From Polyangium sp. y55x31 (GTDB lineage: Bacteria; Myxococcota_A; Polyangia; Polyangiales; Polyangiaceae): 64,000 bases of DNA. The notes beneath the pieces are model-generated. The model made no database searches and was not told where the DNA came from. It saw only the letters and a list, made by a program, of their open reading frames with translations. The position numbers were made by a program, and so were the translations under genes. Positions within the stretch are counted from its first letter, which is position 1, and the number at the start of each line of letters is the position of its first letter. The DNA is taken from NCBI RefSeq assembly GCF_029946505.1, contig NZ_JARZHG010000002.1:434001-498000 (forward strand). Direction: 5' to 3'. Shown piece after piece: positions 1 to 8,657 of this stretch.

Positions 1-414
1 CTGAAGGTGGCGGCCGGCGAGCTCCCGGAGGCCGTCGTCTTCGGCGACGATTATCCGACCAGGGACGGGACGTGCGTGCGCGACTACATCCACGTCAAGG
101 ACCTCGCGCGCGCGCACGTCCTTTCGCTCGAATCACTCGCGCGCGGCGCCGAGAGCCGCATTTACAACCTCGGCTGCGGCGGCGAGGGATATACGGTGCA
201 GGAGGTCATCGAGGTCGCCCGCGACGTCAGCGGTCGGGACATCCCCGTCCGCAAGGGGCCGCGCCGGGCCGGCGATCCCGCAGTGCTCGTCGCGAGCTCC
301 GCGCGGATCGCCGAGGAGCTCGGCTTCCGGCCAGCGCTGTCGGATTTGCGGGAAATCGTCGCGTCGGCGTGGAGCTGGATGCAGGCGAAGGCGTCCCATC
401 GCGACGCGGCATGA
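1..414 (+). CDS. galE: UDP-glucose 4-epimerase, C-terminal part (cut by window edge)
   Basis: The frame is open from base 1, so the gene starts upstream of the window; about 137 C-terminal residues are present. The segment [20 protein letters not shown] followed by DLARAH is the hallmark of the GalE-type extended SDR family, which interconverts UDP-glucose and UDP-galactose with bound NAD in the cytoplasm. Further on, [16 protein letters not shown] and a final [10 protein letters not shown] segment match the usual end of these enzymes. The family identity is seen directly; exact substrate (UDP-Glc, UDP-GlcNAc or both) cannot be told from the C-terminus. It ends with TGA and is followed by a convergent gene 45 bases on. 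Confidence 0.9.
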   Translation: MKVAAGELPEAVVFGDDYPTRDGTCVRDYIHVKDLARAHVLSLESLARGAESRIYNLGCGGEGYTVQEVIEVARDVSGRDIPVRKGPRRAGDPAVLVASSARIAEELGFRPALSDLREIVASAWSWMQAKASHRDAA

Positions 415-459
415 TGGCATCCATTCAAACGGAAAACCGCATGTCAATCCTCGGCGCTC

Positions 460-1020
460 TCAGTTGCACGCGCAAACCCCACCATGCCGCGAGCAACAGC
501 CCCGATGCACCGTCGTGCAGGTCGGCGAGACCGTCCCATCGCAGCAGCAGACGCGCCCCACGGGCTCCTGGCGGGGCGTAGGGGGCGCGGGACGGGTCGG
601 AGCCGGGTTCTGACGAGGCGGCGTCGCCTTGGACCGCTGGTGGGCGGCGGCCTCCAGGGTCGAGAGCTGATGCTCGAGCTTCTTGCGCTCCTGCGTGCTC
701 GCGGCGGCGGCGAGGACGAGCTTCGTGGCCTCGGCGTCGCACGAGGTGCCCGCGCAGGCGCTCTGGAGCTCGTGCTCGCGTTGCGCGGGGGTCATTGCGG
801 CGAGCTTCGCGTGACGGGCGGCGAGTTGCTTGTCCTCGGTCGAGGTCTGCTCGTGCATGCGTGACGGCGTGTACTCCGTGGTAACGGGCTCCGGGCGCGT
901 GCGTTTGGAGTCGTCGCCGCCAAGGCCGCAGCAGCCCAAGCACACGCCGGCTGCGACCACGAGCACGCCCAGCCCTCCGAGCCCCACACCGCCCGCCCTG
1001 CGAACACGCTGACGTCCCAT
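460..1020 (-). CDS. Cys-rich lipoprotein-like protein with DUF3761-like C-terminus
   Basis: A protein of 186 residues. Residues 15-33 form a hydrophobic segment with a possible lipobox (VCLGC), so it is probably exported or membrane anchored. The middle (about 45-135) is charged, probably helical, and includes QREHELQSACAGTSCDAEA; then comes a Pro-rich linker (about 135-155). The last 30 residues, with CCCDGTVSPTC, then RGCCSRHGGVCAC, resemble the small DUF3761 motif (DGT-x-S ... RG-x-CS-x-HGGV) with extra cysteines. Function of that domain is unknown. It is convergent with galE and divergent-free on its 5' side, so probably monocistronic. Confidence 0.65.
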   Translation of the reverse strand: MGRQRVRRAGGVGLGGLGVLVVAAGVCLGCCGLGGDDSKRTRPEPVTTEYTPSRMHEQTSTEDKQLAARHAKLAAMTPAQREHELQSACAGTSCDAEATKLVLAAAASTQERKKLEHQLSTLEAAAHQRSKATPPRQNPAPTRPAPPTPRQEPVGRVCCCDGTVSPTCTTVHRGCCSRHGGVCACN

Positions 1021-1077
1021 GTTGTCAGGATTGCAGAACTGGCGCGCGGATGTCCAGCGCTAAACCCGTATCGGGCA

Positions 1078-2046
1078 TCAATGGCCTCCCCCCTTCGGGA
1101 CCGCCGCCTGCGCGTCGAGCACGGTACGGAACCCGCGCGCAAGCTCGGCCACCGGGCCTTTCGCCCAGAAGTGCGTGAAATAAGAGCTCGGCTGCTCGCC
1201 GACCATGTGGTTGTGAATGGCGACGACATGGAAGCCGGCGCGGCGCATCGCCCGCAGCACAGGCTGCATCTCCTCCGCCGTCATCATGAAGTCACCGTCG
1301 ATCGCAGCGAGCGCGTCGCTCCCCGAGAATGCCGCCCACGTGGTGAGCCCCATCGAACCGCCGACCCGCACACCATGCATGGTCCAATCGCGGCCGATGG
1401 TGACCTTGGCGACGCCGTCCTGCACCGTCACCTTTTGCCCCACGATGCGCTCGATGGCGGCGGCGTCGATGCTCCCGGCCGCAGGCACCTCGCCGGGGAA
1501 GCTGGTCGCAGGCTCGGGTTTGGCGCGTCGAACGTCTCGGATCGCACCCCAAACGGCCTTCACGCCCTCGGCCAGGCGTACCGGATCACCCATGCCGCCG
1601 ATGTGCATGAAGTAGACCTTGGGCCGATCGAAGAAGAAATGGTTATGGAGCGCCGTGATTTCGAGACCGCTTGCGAATGCGGCGTCCATGGCGGGCGTCA
1701 CCTCGTCCTCGAAGACGACGGTGTCCCCCATCATCATGGCGCCTCCGTGCGCCGCGGTGAACGCGGCCCAGGAAGACAGCCCTGCAACGGGCTTCAACGC
1801 CATGCCGTCCACGGACACCGGCGTTTCCTTTCGAGGCCACGAGAGCCGCACCACACCGTCGGGCGTCACGCTCGGCTCCGCGCCGGCTGCCTTCCCGATG
1901 GCGGCGGCGTCGAGGGGTGCCGAAGGTGCGGGCGCCTCCGCGCGGGGAGCATCGGCCGCTGGTGTGGCAGCACGGTCGCTCGAACACCCTGCGAAAGCAT
2001 GCGCCGCGAAGAGCGCCGTCACGATGAGGGAAATGGTTCGCTTCAC
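1078..2046 (-). CDS. DUF1259 (LppY/LpqO-type) lipoprotein, two tandem domains
   Basis: A protein of 322 residues starting at GTG (VKRTISLIV), chosen because a GGGAGG ribosome site lies just upstream and a lipoprotein signal follows immediately (FAGCSSD). Two DUF1259 repeats are visible: each has a segment like GLSSWAAFTA or GLTTWAAFSG, then a stretch ending in ALHNHFF or AIHNHMV, with a phenylalanine-histidine motif (YFMHIGGMGD, YFTHFWAKG). The family is found in mycobacterial LppY/LpqO and in many environmental bacteria; its biochemical role is unknown. The start overlaps the stop of the upstream EamA remnant as GTGA, which suggests past translational coupling. Confidence 0.85.
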   Translation of the reverse strand: MKRTISLIVTALFAAHAFAGCSSDRAATPAADAPRAEAPAPSAPLDAAAIGKAAGAEPSVTPDGVVRLSWPRKETPVSVDGMALKPVAGLSSWAAFTAAHGGAMMMGDTVVFEDEVTPAMDAAFASGLEITALHNHFFFDRPKVYFMHIGGMGDPVRLAEGVKAVWGAIRDVRRAKPEPATSFPGEVPAAGSIDAAAIERIVGQKVTVQDGVAKVTIGRDWTMHGVRVGGSMGLTTWAAFSGSDALAAIDGDFMMTAEEMQPVLRAMRRAGFHVVAIHNHMVGEQPSSYFTHFWAKGPVAELARGFRTVLDAQAAVPKGGGH

Positions 2047-2438
2047 GGAAGACCTCCCGAGCCGAAGCTCGTCGCTGTCGCGTTTGTCAGAGTAGGTGAT
2101 GGCGTCGTCCCTCGTCCACACGCCTCTGCATGCTCGTGCCGATGATGAATGTCCGAGACGTGCGGATGCTCGTGTTCGAGCGATTCGTGCCGGTGCATGT
2201 GCCCGTGCCGGGCACGCAGGATCATCACGACGCCGGCCAGCATGAGCGCCCCACCCACGGCATCCCAGGCCCTCGGTCGTTCGGTGAGGACCAAGATCGA
2301 CACGAGCGCCCCGACGAATGGCGCCGTCGCGAAGATCGCCGCCTCTCTCGCGGCCCCGAGCAGCCGCAAAGCGATGTTGTCGAGCACGATGCTGAGGCCA
2401 TAGCCGAGCGCCCCCACGAGCGCGATCCATGGGTACAT
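2043..2438 (-). pseudogene. EamA/DMT-family transporter, C-terminal remnant
   Basis: Only about 131 codons remain. The sequence GYGLSIVLDNIALRLLGAAR, then FATAPFVGALVSILVLTE and a last membrane helix (GGALMLAGVVMIL), matches the final three or four helices of ten-helix EamA drug/metabolite transporters. A His-rich tail (HGHMHRH, HEHPH, HHRHEHAEA) follows, as in a common subgroup of this family. Normal members are about 300 residues, so the first half is missing, and no related sequence was seen upstream to 3380. The ATG at 2438 is only the first available start. It overlaps the DUF1259 gene by four bases. Likely a non-functional stump left by a deletion. Confidence 0.7.
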
Positions 2439-3382
2439 CGAGGAGTGGCGGGCAGGGGGCCATCGGGCGAACGATGGCGGGGCCTGCTACGGCTTCCTGG
2501 TGGACCAAGCCCGTTTGGTCGGGCTCGTCCCCGAGGACACGCTCGCGCGCGCTCGGAGTGAGTGTGGGGGGCTCTGCCGAGAACAAGCGGCTCGGGGCTC
2601 CTTCAACCCTGGCGTCCTGGAGGGGAAGTGTCGAGAAGCGGGGCTCCTCCCGTGAACACGCGGAGCTCACACGGCCCCTTCCCACGAGGCTGCGAACAAG
2701 GCCGAGTCCATCGCGGGGGCGACCGTGGACGGCGAAACTTTTACGGTTGGATGAGCGAGCCTTGCCGGGGGTGCCTGCTCCGCGGGATGCGGGCAAGGGC
2801 GATTGAGGCAGGATAGGGGCCCCCCACCGACATCTCCCGAGCCGCCCGAGCCTCTTCTTTCCTCCGCTTCCTCCTCCGATCTCGCTGCCGCACCCTCCGC
2901 CAGGGTGCATTCCTTCCGTGCACATTCGTCCCCTGCCCATCCCCAGGGTGGCTCGACGATGTCCACGTACATTCCCTACCCACCCCCAGGGTACCTCTCC
3001 GAGAGGGACACACCACGCGTACCTCGCGGGAGGGGGCCGGGACGACGTGGCTCGATGGCCGCGAGCCTCCCTCGGGGTATCTCTCCGAAATGGACATGGG
3101 ACGCCACGGTGCCCGGAGGATGGCTCCTGGCGATAGATCCATCGAGCACAGCCACCCTGGGGGTGGAGCGGCGCGTCGATGATTGTGGGGGCGGGGCCTT
3201 GCAGGGCCTCGTTGGTCTTGTCGGTTCGTCGAGGGATCCCGGGTCGGGGGCCGAGGACGATAGGGAGAGAGGGCGCGGAGCCTATTCGGGCCATGGTGCC
3301 GGAGGCCAGAGAAAAAGGGAGGTGTTTGTGAGGGGTATGTTGGGAAGTTGTCTGCTCTTGAAGTTTCGGATTCCTTGCCATC
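2439..3382. other. Long region without a supportable gene
   Basis: About 940 bases between the EamA stump and the toxin gene. Open frames exist on both strands but they are low-complexity, Pro/Arg/Ser-rich and show no domain, export signal or ribosome site. Between about 2900 and 3170 short phrases recur imperfectly: CCCAGGGT at two sites, the related CCTGGGGGT, and TCTCCGAGAGG beside TCTCCGAAATGG, which suggests a degenerate non-coding repeat. The region probably contains the debris of the deletion that removed the front of the transporter, plus the promoter of the toxin gene. Confidence 0.4.
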
Positions 3383-4434
3383 ATGGCTCGCCGCCTCGTC
3401 GCCTGGTGCCTGCCGCTCGCCCTTCTCGTCCTATGCCTGCCGATGGTCGCCCATGCGGAGATCCCCGTCTGTGTGCGGCTCCCGGGGCAACCGAAGATGG
3501 ACAGGTGGGCCCTCTCCGGGAGCGCGACCGTCATCACGAAAGACTGGGCGGTCTTCACGGCGAAGACGAGTGGCCTCACGGTCTTCGTGTACGCCCCCGA
3601 TGCCCCGCACGAAAATTTGCGATGCGTGTTGCCGAAGCGGGACGAGGTGCACCCACCGAAGTGCCTGGACGAGCATTGCACGCTGGTGGATCGGGGCGGC
3701 GCATTGCCCGAGCGCGTATCTCGACCCGGAGCGCCGCTCTCCAGTGTGGCGTCCTGCGAGCAGACGAAGGAGGGTTGCAAGGGCAAGGGAAAGCCGAAGA
3801 CGCGGCTCGAAGAGATCGCGCTGGAGCTCGCGATCGCGTCCGCCATCGCGAACGGCGAGATGAACGCCGACCTTGCGCGGAAGGACGGCAAGCAATTCGG
3901 CGTCATCGGGGGGTCGAACGAGGACGGCGTCGACAACCCCATCGTCCAGGCGGCCGTGGCTACCGCGGCGATCGCCTCGGGCGTGCTGCTCGGGCAGGCC
4001 GACAAGTTCGTGAAGAAGCTGGAGGAGGCGTGCGCGAAGAAGGCGCCGCTCATCCTTCAGGGGACCGGGAGCTGTCGAAGGAGACGGCCGAGTTCCTGGC
4101 CAAGCAGTACGGGGCGGACATCGCGCATGCGCTGGAGCAGAATGGCGTGATCGGCGCGTATGAGGTGATGAGCAAGTTCACGAAGGACCTCGGCGGGTCG
4201 TACCAGGCGCATCACATCCTGGAGGAGGCCATGGCGAGGAAGTTGGAGCTGGTGAAAAACTTCGACAAACTGCCGGCGGTGATCTTGACGGAGGCGCAGC
4301 ACAAGAATATCACCCGATTTCTCAACAGGAAACGCCCGAATCTGAAAGCCGAGGAGCTGTGGAAGCTATACGAGGAGGTATACAAGCCATTCCCTCACTG
4401 GCTCGAAGCCATCAAGCCGTATTTTGGAAAGTAA
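3383..4434 (+). pseudogene. SitA-like exported toxin with AHH/HNH-type nuclease domain, frameshifted
   Basis: The N-terminal frame runs from ATG 3383 with a signal peptide (LLVLCLPMVAHA). A Cys-containing domain follows, then an alanine-rich helix with VATAAIASGVLLG near residue 200. The C-terminal domain lies in another frame: SYQAHHILEEAMARKLEL, then AVILTEAQHKNITRFLNRK, the His-His pattern of AHH-type nuclease toxins, as in myxobacterial SitA6-like proteins. The two frames join at a run of four G at 4060-4063; a fifth G would give LILQGDRELSKETAEFL and one continuous protein of about 350 residues. Either a missed base or a real inactivating or switching frameshift. The signal peptide lacks a convincing lipobox, unlike SitA lipoproteins. 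The likely immunity gene follows at once. Confidence 0.65.
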
Positions 4435-4452
4435 CCAAAATCGAGGCGCTAC

Positions 4453-5337
4453 ATGCGGACGGAAGTAGAAATCACGGTCATTCATGACCGCATTCCGGGT
4501 GGACCGCAAACGGTCCTCGGCCCAGCGGGGTGTGGTCCTGACGTGGCCGTCGCCGATGAAGGCAACTATTCGACCGACATTACCCTCGATGAAACGGATG
4601 AACGCCTGCCGCTCCTCCTCAGCTTACTCGAGGAGCGCGGAATCACCTGGCTCGAACGACGCCGTGACCGCTTCACCGACGAGGAGCTCGAAGCGGCGCA
4701 TCTCCTCGTCGTCTAATATTTCTCACCGGAGGGAAGCATCTTCGCGGGGCCGCGGGTAGGCACGACCTATGACATGTCCGAGGCGTGCAAGCATTGCGGC
4801 GCCGGGGCCAGGCAGACGTCCGCGCAGGTTGTCGATGGCCAGGAGCTCCATGTCCTCGAGGGCCGGCGTGCGGCGGCGACCTGCTACAACGACATGCTCG
4901 TCGACGAGAAGCTGGCCGCCACGCTCGCGCAAAGCGGTGCTACCGGGATGTCGTTCCGCGGCGTCTTCGCGGCGTTCGAGAAGCGGGGCCACTTTCAGCT
5001 CCCGTGGCGGCAGCTCTGCGCCACCCATACCTTGCCGCGCATGTCGCCCCGATCGACGGGGGTCGAGCCCTACAAACCCTGCACGTGCGGGCGGAGTAGT
5101 TTCTCCTGGGAGGACAAGGTCCCTCTCCGCCTCGTCTACCGCGCCTCGGACGTCGCCGATATCCGCGACGTGAACGTGACCTGGGAATGGTTCGGCGAGG
5201 TGAAGTTCAACGGCGACGTGAGCGAAGCCCTCTTCCCGTATCCCCTGTTCCTCGTCACCCCCAAGGTCTGGCGCATCTACCGCGACGCCGGCGCCACCGG
5301 GTTCGATTGGATCCCCATTCGCATCGAGAACGACTGA
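4453..5337 (+). pseudogene. SitI6-like (double-CXXCG-like) immunity protein, split by an in-frame stop
   Basis: Two pieces lie in the same frame. ATG 4453 runs 87 codons to TAA 4714-4716, then the frame continues without another stop to 5337. Reading through gives ...HLLVV*YFSPEGSIFAGPRVGTTYDMSEACKHCGAG, so the second piece is the natural continuation and its internal ATG (4774) is probably not the original start. A CKHCG pair and a later CTCG pair recall the Myxococcus double-CXXCG paralogous family, which includes immunity partners of SitA6-like toxins. The C-terminal part (LFLVTPKVWRIYRDAGATGF) is typical for the group as I know it. Position 18 bases behind the toxin supports an immunity role. 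The single stop is either an error or a real loss of function. Confidence 0.6.
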
Positions 5338-5395
5338 CCCCGGAAGACCGGAAGTGCTGAACGCCCCGAGGAGCTTCCTCCTCCAGGGAAAACGT

Positions 5396-6427
5396 TCAAG
5401 GGAACGACCCCTCGGGCCGTAGGAACTCCTTCCGAAGGATCCCCCATTCGTCCTCCGTCATCTCCCAGTCCGAGTAGAGCGCGATGCCCTGGTAGCTCGC
5501 CGGGAGAGCTGGATACGTCCGCAAGGCCGCGTGCGCCCCGGCGAGCGCATTCGGCACGTTCTCGACGGCCGCGTCGTGGTAACCGACGCCCGGATCGTCA
5601 TAGGCAGGCAGCCCGAGGAGGACGGGCGTGGCCCCCGCCCAATCGAGCACCTCGCGTGTCCACTGCGTGATGAGGCTCTCGTAGAGCTTCACGTTCGTGA
5701 GCGCCGTGTCGTACAGCATCACCGCGAGCTGATCCGCACGCTTCGCGACCTCGCGGAAATAAGCTTCCTCCCAGTGGACGCCCGTGAAGGGATGCAAGAC
5801 GGTCGGCGGCGGGTAAGCCGCGACCGACAAGAACTTTCCCTCCGGCATTCCCGCGCGCAGCTCGTCGAGCAGCGTCAAAAACGGCGCATGGCCGCTCGGG
5901 CAGGGCTCGATGTTGACGTGGATCCCGGCGAGGCGCGGGTGGGCGTCGAGGAGCGCGCGAATGGAGCGCGTGAAGGCACGACGAAAGGCCGGATCGCCCG
6001 GCCGGGCGGACACGTCGAGCACGCCGCCGACCCAGGGCATGACGCGAAAGGACGCGAATGCGTCGAGGAACCGCTCGGTCTGGATCGGGTCGTGGGACGC
6101 AATGGCCCCGCCGGGCTCCGCGGGGCAGAGGTGCGGGAAGACGTCGCGGATCCGGTGGCGGCGGAGCCGATCCGCGGCCTCGGCGAGCTTTCGCGGATCC
6201 CGGAAGAGCGGCTTCTTCGCCTCCTTGCCATACCGCGTGAACCAGACATCGCCGCCGAGCCAGCCGTGCTGCATCCAGATGCCGTTCGTGCCGAGATCGT
6301 GGCGGCCGTCCCCGACCTTCGCGCCGGGCGACCACACGACGTACGCGAGGGTCGATGCTCCCACGACGGCGGCGCCGGCGAGCAGTTGCCGGCGGGAGAG
6401 ATGGTGCTGGGACCTGGAAGGGGGCAT
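5396..6427 (-). CDS. TAT-exported TIM-barrel-like protein, possible glycoside hydrolase
   Basis: 343 residues from ATG 6427 (MPPSRSQHH). A twin-arginine signal SRRQLLAGAAVVGAS is at residues 11-25. The mature part alternates strands and helices as in a TIM barrel: IWMQHGW, LRRHRIRDVFPHLCP, FRVMPWVGGVLDV, LAGIHVNIEPCPSGHAPFL, LAVMLYDTAL, PVLLGLPAYDDPG, YQGIALYSDWEMTEDEW. The acidic INIEP-like strand end, D of MLYDTA and the final YSDWE are placed as catalytic acids would be in GH18-like or related hydrolases, but no named family could be assigned from the sequence alone. Likely periplasmic or extracellular. The longer frame upstream of this ATG belongs to another gene remnant, so the TAT signal fixes the start. 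Confidence 0.6.
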   Translation of the reverse strand: MPPSRSQHHLSRRQLLAGAAVVGASTLAYVVWSPGAKVGDGRHDLGTNGIWMQHGWLGGDVWFTRYGKEAKKPLFRDPRKLAEAADRLRRHRIRDVFPHLCPAEPGGAIASHDPIQTERFLDAFASFRVMPWVGGVLDVSARPGDPAFRRAFTRSIRALLDAHPRLAGIHVNIEPCPSGHAPFLTLLDELRAGMPEGKFLSVAAYPPPTVLHPFTGVHWEEAYFREVAKRADQLAVMLYDTALTNVKLYESLITQWTREVLDWAGATPVLLGLPAYDDPGVGYHDAAVENVPNALAGAHAALRTYPALPASYQGIALYSDWEMTEDEWGILRKEFLRPEGSFP

Positions 6428-6511
6428 GGGATGAATGCGCTCGTGGTGAACGAATACCACAGGAGGCCCCGGAAGTTGCCGGTAAGCGGGCCCGAAGGTA
6501 TCCCTCGGGCG

Positions 6512-6850
6512 ATGAAACACATCGGCTGGCTGCTCGCGGCGCTGACCCTCCTCTGCGGCTGTGGCTCGGAGATCGGTCCGAATCAAGCGGACGGGAGCGA
6601 TTGCAACGTCCTCAAGGACGAAGCCGCATGCGGCCCGGCGTCGTACTGCGATCCCGGGGACCGCGTGAACGGCGTATACCCGCGACGCCACACCTACGGG
6701 CTGACCCGCGACAAGAGCCACATGGTCGGCACCTGCAAGCCGAAGGGCGGCCCCGGCGCGGCGTGTATGAGCTCCGATGCATGCATCAGCAAGCGCTGCA
6801 TGCACGCCGCGGTGGAGCCGGTGCCGGAGAGCAAGGGCGTCTGCGACTAG
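6512..6850 (+). CDS. Small Cys-rich lipoprotein
   Basis: 112 residues with a lipoprotein signal (LLAALTLLCGCGSEIG). Eight further cysteines are spread through the mature part (DCNVL, EAACGPASYCDPG, GTCKPKGGPGAACMS, DACISKRCMHA, GVCD), a pattern typical of many Polyangiales surface lipoproteins that are probably disulfide-stabilised. No enzymatic motif. It is transcribed divergently from the TAT protein with 84 bases between the two starts, which must hold both promoters. Confidence 0.7.
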   Translation: MKHIGWLLAALTLLCGCGSEIGPNQADGSDCNVLKDEAACGPASYCDPGDRVNGVYPRRHTYGLTRDKSHMVGTCKPKGGPGAACMSSDACISKRCMHAAVEPVPESKGVCD

Positions 6851-6858
6851 GCTTCGCG

Positions 6859-7395
6859 CTACGAAGCCCCGTCGAGCTCTTCCCCTATCTCGCTCAAGAG
6901 CCCCCGCAGCCAGCTCACCCCCGAATCTCCCTGCCGCCGCTCGTGCCACGCCGCGCGTACGAAAAATCCCGGTAGCTCGACCGGGAGCGGGAACGCGCGT
7001 ACGGCGAGCCCGGCGGCGTGCGCGCGCGAGAGCCGCATGGGCGCCGTGAGCACCATGTCCGTCTCGGCGACCACACGCGGCGCAGCGAGATAAGTGCTGC
7101 ACGCGCAGCGCGACCCGCCGCGAGAGCCCCATCCGTTCGAGCGCGCTGTCCACGAAGCTCCCCGGCCGCCCGCGCGGCGCCACGAGCACGTGGAGGAGCC
7201 CCGCGAACGTCTCCGGCGAGAGAGCATCCCGCCCCGCGAGCGCCGGATGCCCCGCCCTCGCCAGACACACGAAGTTCTCGCCGAAGAGCTTTCGCGTGTA
7301 ACCCCGGGGCGCTCGTAAAACATCACGCCCACCGCCAGATCCACGGCCCCCTCCTCGAGCTGCCGCTCGATGTCGTCCCCGCTCGCCGTCACCGG
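6859..7395 (-). pseudogene. LysR-family regulator remnant (substrate-binding domain only)
   Basis: The reverse strand encodes a LysR substrate-binding domain broken across two frames. It runs GDDIERQLEEGAVDLAVG, FYERPGVTR, then after a shift near 7294 VCLARAGHPALAGRDALSP and GSFVDSALERMGLSRRVALR, and after a second shift at the AA pair 7092-7093 YLAAPRVVAETDMVLTAP up to the stop at 6859. Removing one T at the second site gives RVQHYLAAPR in one frame. The helix-turn-helix and the first part of the binding domain are absent: homology stops near 7395, where a remnant of a divergently oriented gene begins. Not functional as read. Confidence 0.7.
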
Positions 7396-7398
7396 ATG

Positions 7399-7548
7399 CC
7401 CGGGTGGGTCGTGGACGCGCTCGTCGATTACGTGCGCTTCTGCATCGAAGGAGGCGCCGCGCCGGCGACGGACGATTTCGAGAAGCTCACCGGGAAAGCG
7501 CCCATCTCGTACGAGCAGTTCGTGCGCGACCACGCCGCGCAGTTTTGA
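7399..7548 (+). pseudogene. NmrA-like NAD(P)-binding protein, last ~50 codons
   Basis: The frame ending at TGA 7548 contains GWVVDALVDYVRFCIEGG, then ATDDFEKLTGKAPISYEQF and a final VRDHAAQF. This is the characteristic C-terminus of NmrA/YtfG-type atypical SDRs (quinone- or NAD(P)H-binding proteins), which end in a TG-x-P-x-(T/S)-(F/Y)-x-x-F-x-x-DHA motif. No start codon or Rossmann domain lies upstream; instead the sequence turns directly into the LysR remnant on the other strand. LysR genes are very often divergent from such oxidoreductases, so both remnants probably come from one pair collapsed by a single deletion. Confidence 0.65.
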
Positions 7549-7579
7549 CGCTCGTCGTGGAAAGCGGTAAGACGGATGC

Positions 7580-7925
7580 ATGCGCCTGCCCACCGATCTC
7601 ACCGTGCTGCCTCCTCGATGCGCCCGCGTGGAGCGGCTTTTCGGGCCTCGGACTCAGCGAACGGGATCGAAGGATCCTCGAGCTGACGCGCGGCAAGCTC
7701 GTGCATGCTTCGGTCGATTTCGGCGAAGCCGTGCGTGCGCTCGGTGAGGCGGTCGAGGAAGTCATTCCCGCGGGGCACACGTACGTGCTCGGCCAGAGCG
7801 CGTCGGGTCCGATCATCGGCTCGCTCGTCTCGGGCGTCGGCATCGTCCCCGGCGACACGGGCATCCTCGTCGTACGTGTGGATCGTGAGGGCCTTCGGAC
7901 GACGCTCGGAAGGCTCGTGCCATGA
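7580..7925 (+). pseudogene. Hypothetical protein, apparent one-base insertion near its start
   Basis: From ATG 7580 the frame reads MRLPTDLTVLPP, and after about 36 bases a different frame continues DAPAWSGFSGLGLSERDRR and on to the stop at 7923-7925. Dropping one base of CCTCGA near 7616 joins them into a natural protein of about 114 residues. The alternative is a GTG at 7557 that keeps the second frame but gives an unconvincing Cys-rich N-terminus. The rest (LVHASVDFGEAVRALGEAVEE, GIVPGDTGILVVRVDREGL) has no recognised domain. Its stop overlaps the next start as ATGA, evidence that the pair is translated together. Confidence 0.5.
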
Positions 7926-8599
7926 AGGCGTCGTTCGGATTCGACCCGGCGGACCACGAGTATGGCGCGGCGACGCCGTACGTACGGCGCGTCTTGAGCG
8001 AATTCTTGGCCATCGATTGGTTCGTCCCTCCGAGCTGCGCTTCCAATCGAGAGCGCGCCGTGGCACTGCTCGGCGAGCACAACGAGCTCGCGAGGATCTA
8101 CGAGCCAGGGCTATTTCCGGCGCCGGAGGACATCACGATCCGCACGGAGATCGCAGATTGGTCGAGGTTCCTCGATCTGTGTGAGCTCGCCAGGGCCGTG
8201 TCAGGGGCATGGGATTGGAAATCCGGCGCGCTCAAGGAATTGCTGGTGCGCCACAGGAACGGCTGGAGTCGCCTGGAACAAGCGCGGGAGCTCCAGCCGC
8301 GCACCCCTGGCGAGCACCGCCCCGGTGATCTCTACATGTGCATGGGTGACAGCGTGCAGTGGTGCCTGCAATACAACCTGGACAGGAGTGGCCTTGCCAA
8401 GGACCAGGCGGATGCTGCATCCTGGTATTTCGAATATGCATACATCGACATGATCGAGTGCCTCGAATGGCAGTTCGCGCAAAAGAACACCGTCCTCGAG
8501 ACGAATCCATTTTTCGCCCTCCTGCGCTGCTACGCGACCGGCTTTTATCCGTTCCGCCTGAAGCCCACCTCGTTCGTGCTCTGCGCGCTCGGGGCTTGA
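7922..8599 (+). CDS. Hypothetical protein, coupled to the preceding gene
   Basis: 225 residues, no signal peptide, no membrane segment. Aromatic- and acid-rich with several tryptophans (FLAIDWFVPPSC, AWDWKSGALKELL, YMCMGDSVQWCLQYNLD, SWYFEYAYIDMIECLEWQF). I do not recognise the family. Starting on ATGA of the upstream gene it forms a two-gene unit; such pairs of small soluble unknowns in myxobacteria are sometimes toxin-immunity or immunity-like sets, but nothing here proves that. Confidence 0.7.
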   Translation: MKASFGFDPADHEYGAATPYVRRVLSEFLAIDWFVPPSCASNRERAVALLGEHNELARIYEPGLFPAPEDITIRTEIADWSRFLDLCELARAVSGAWDWKSGALKELLVRHRNGWSRLEQARELQPRTPGEHRPGDLYMCMGDSVQWCLQYNLDRSGLAKDQADAASWYFEYAYIDMIECLEWQFAQKNTVLETNPFFALLRCYATGFYPFRLKPTSFVLCALGA

Positions 8600-8657
8600 C
8601 GAGCCACGGCCGGCTGGGATTTCCTGTCCCCACCGCTCGACCGGTATCGAGGCCCTC

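Noticed and set aside
1078-4053. A 991-codon minus-strand frame covering the DUF1259 gene and far upstream.
   Set aside because: Only the last 322 codons (from GTG 2046) are protein-like; the rest crosses the EamA stump, spacer and toxin gene on the other strand.
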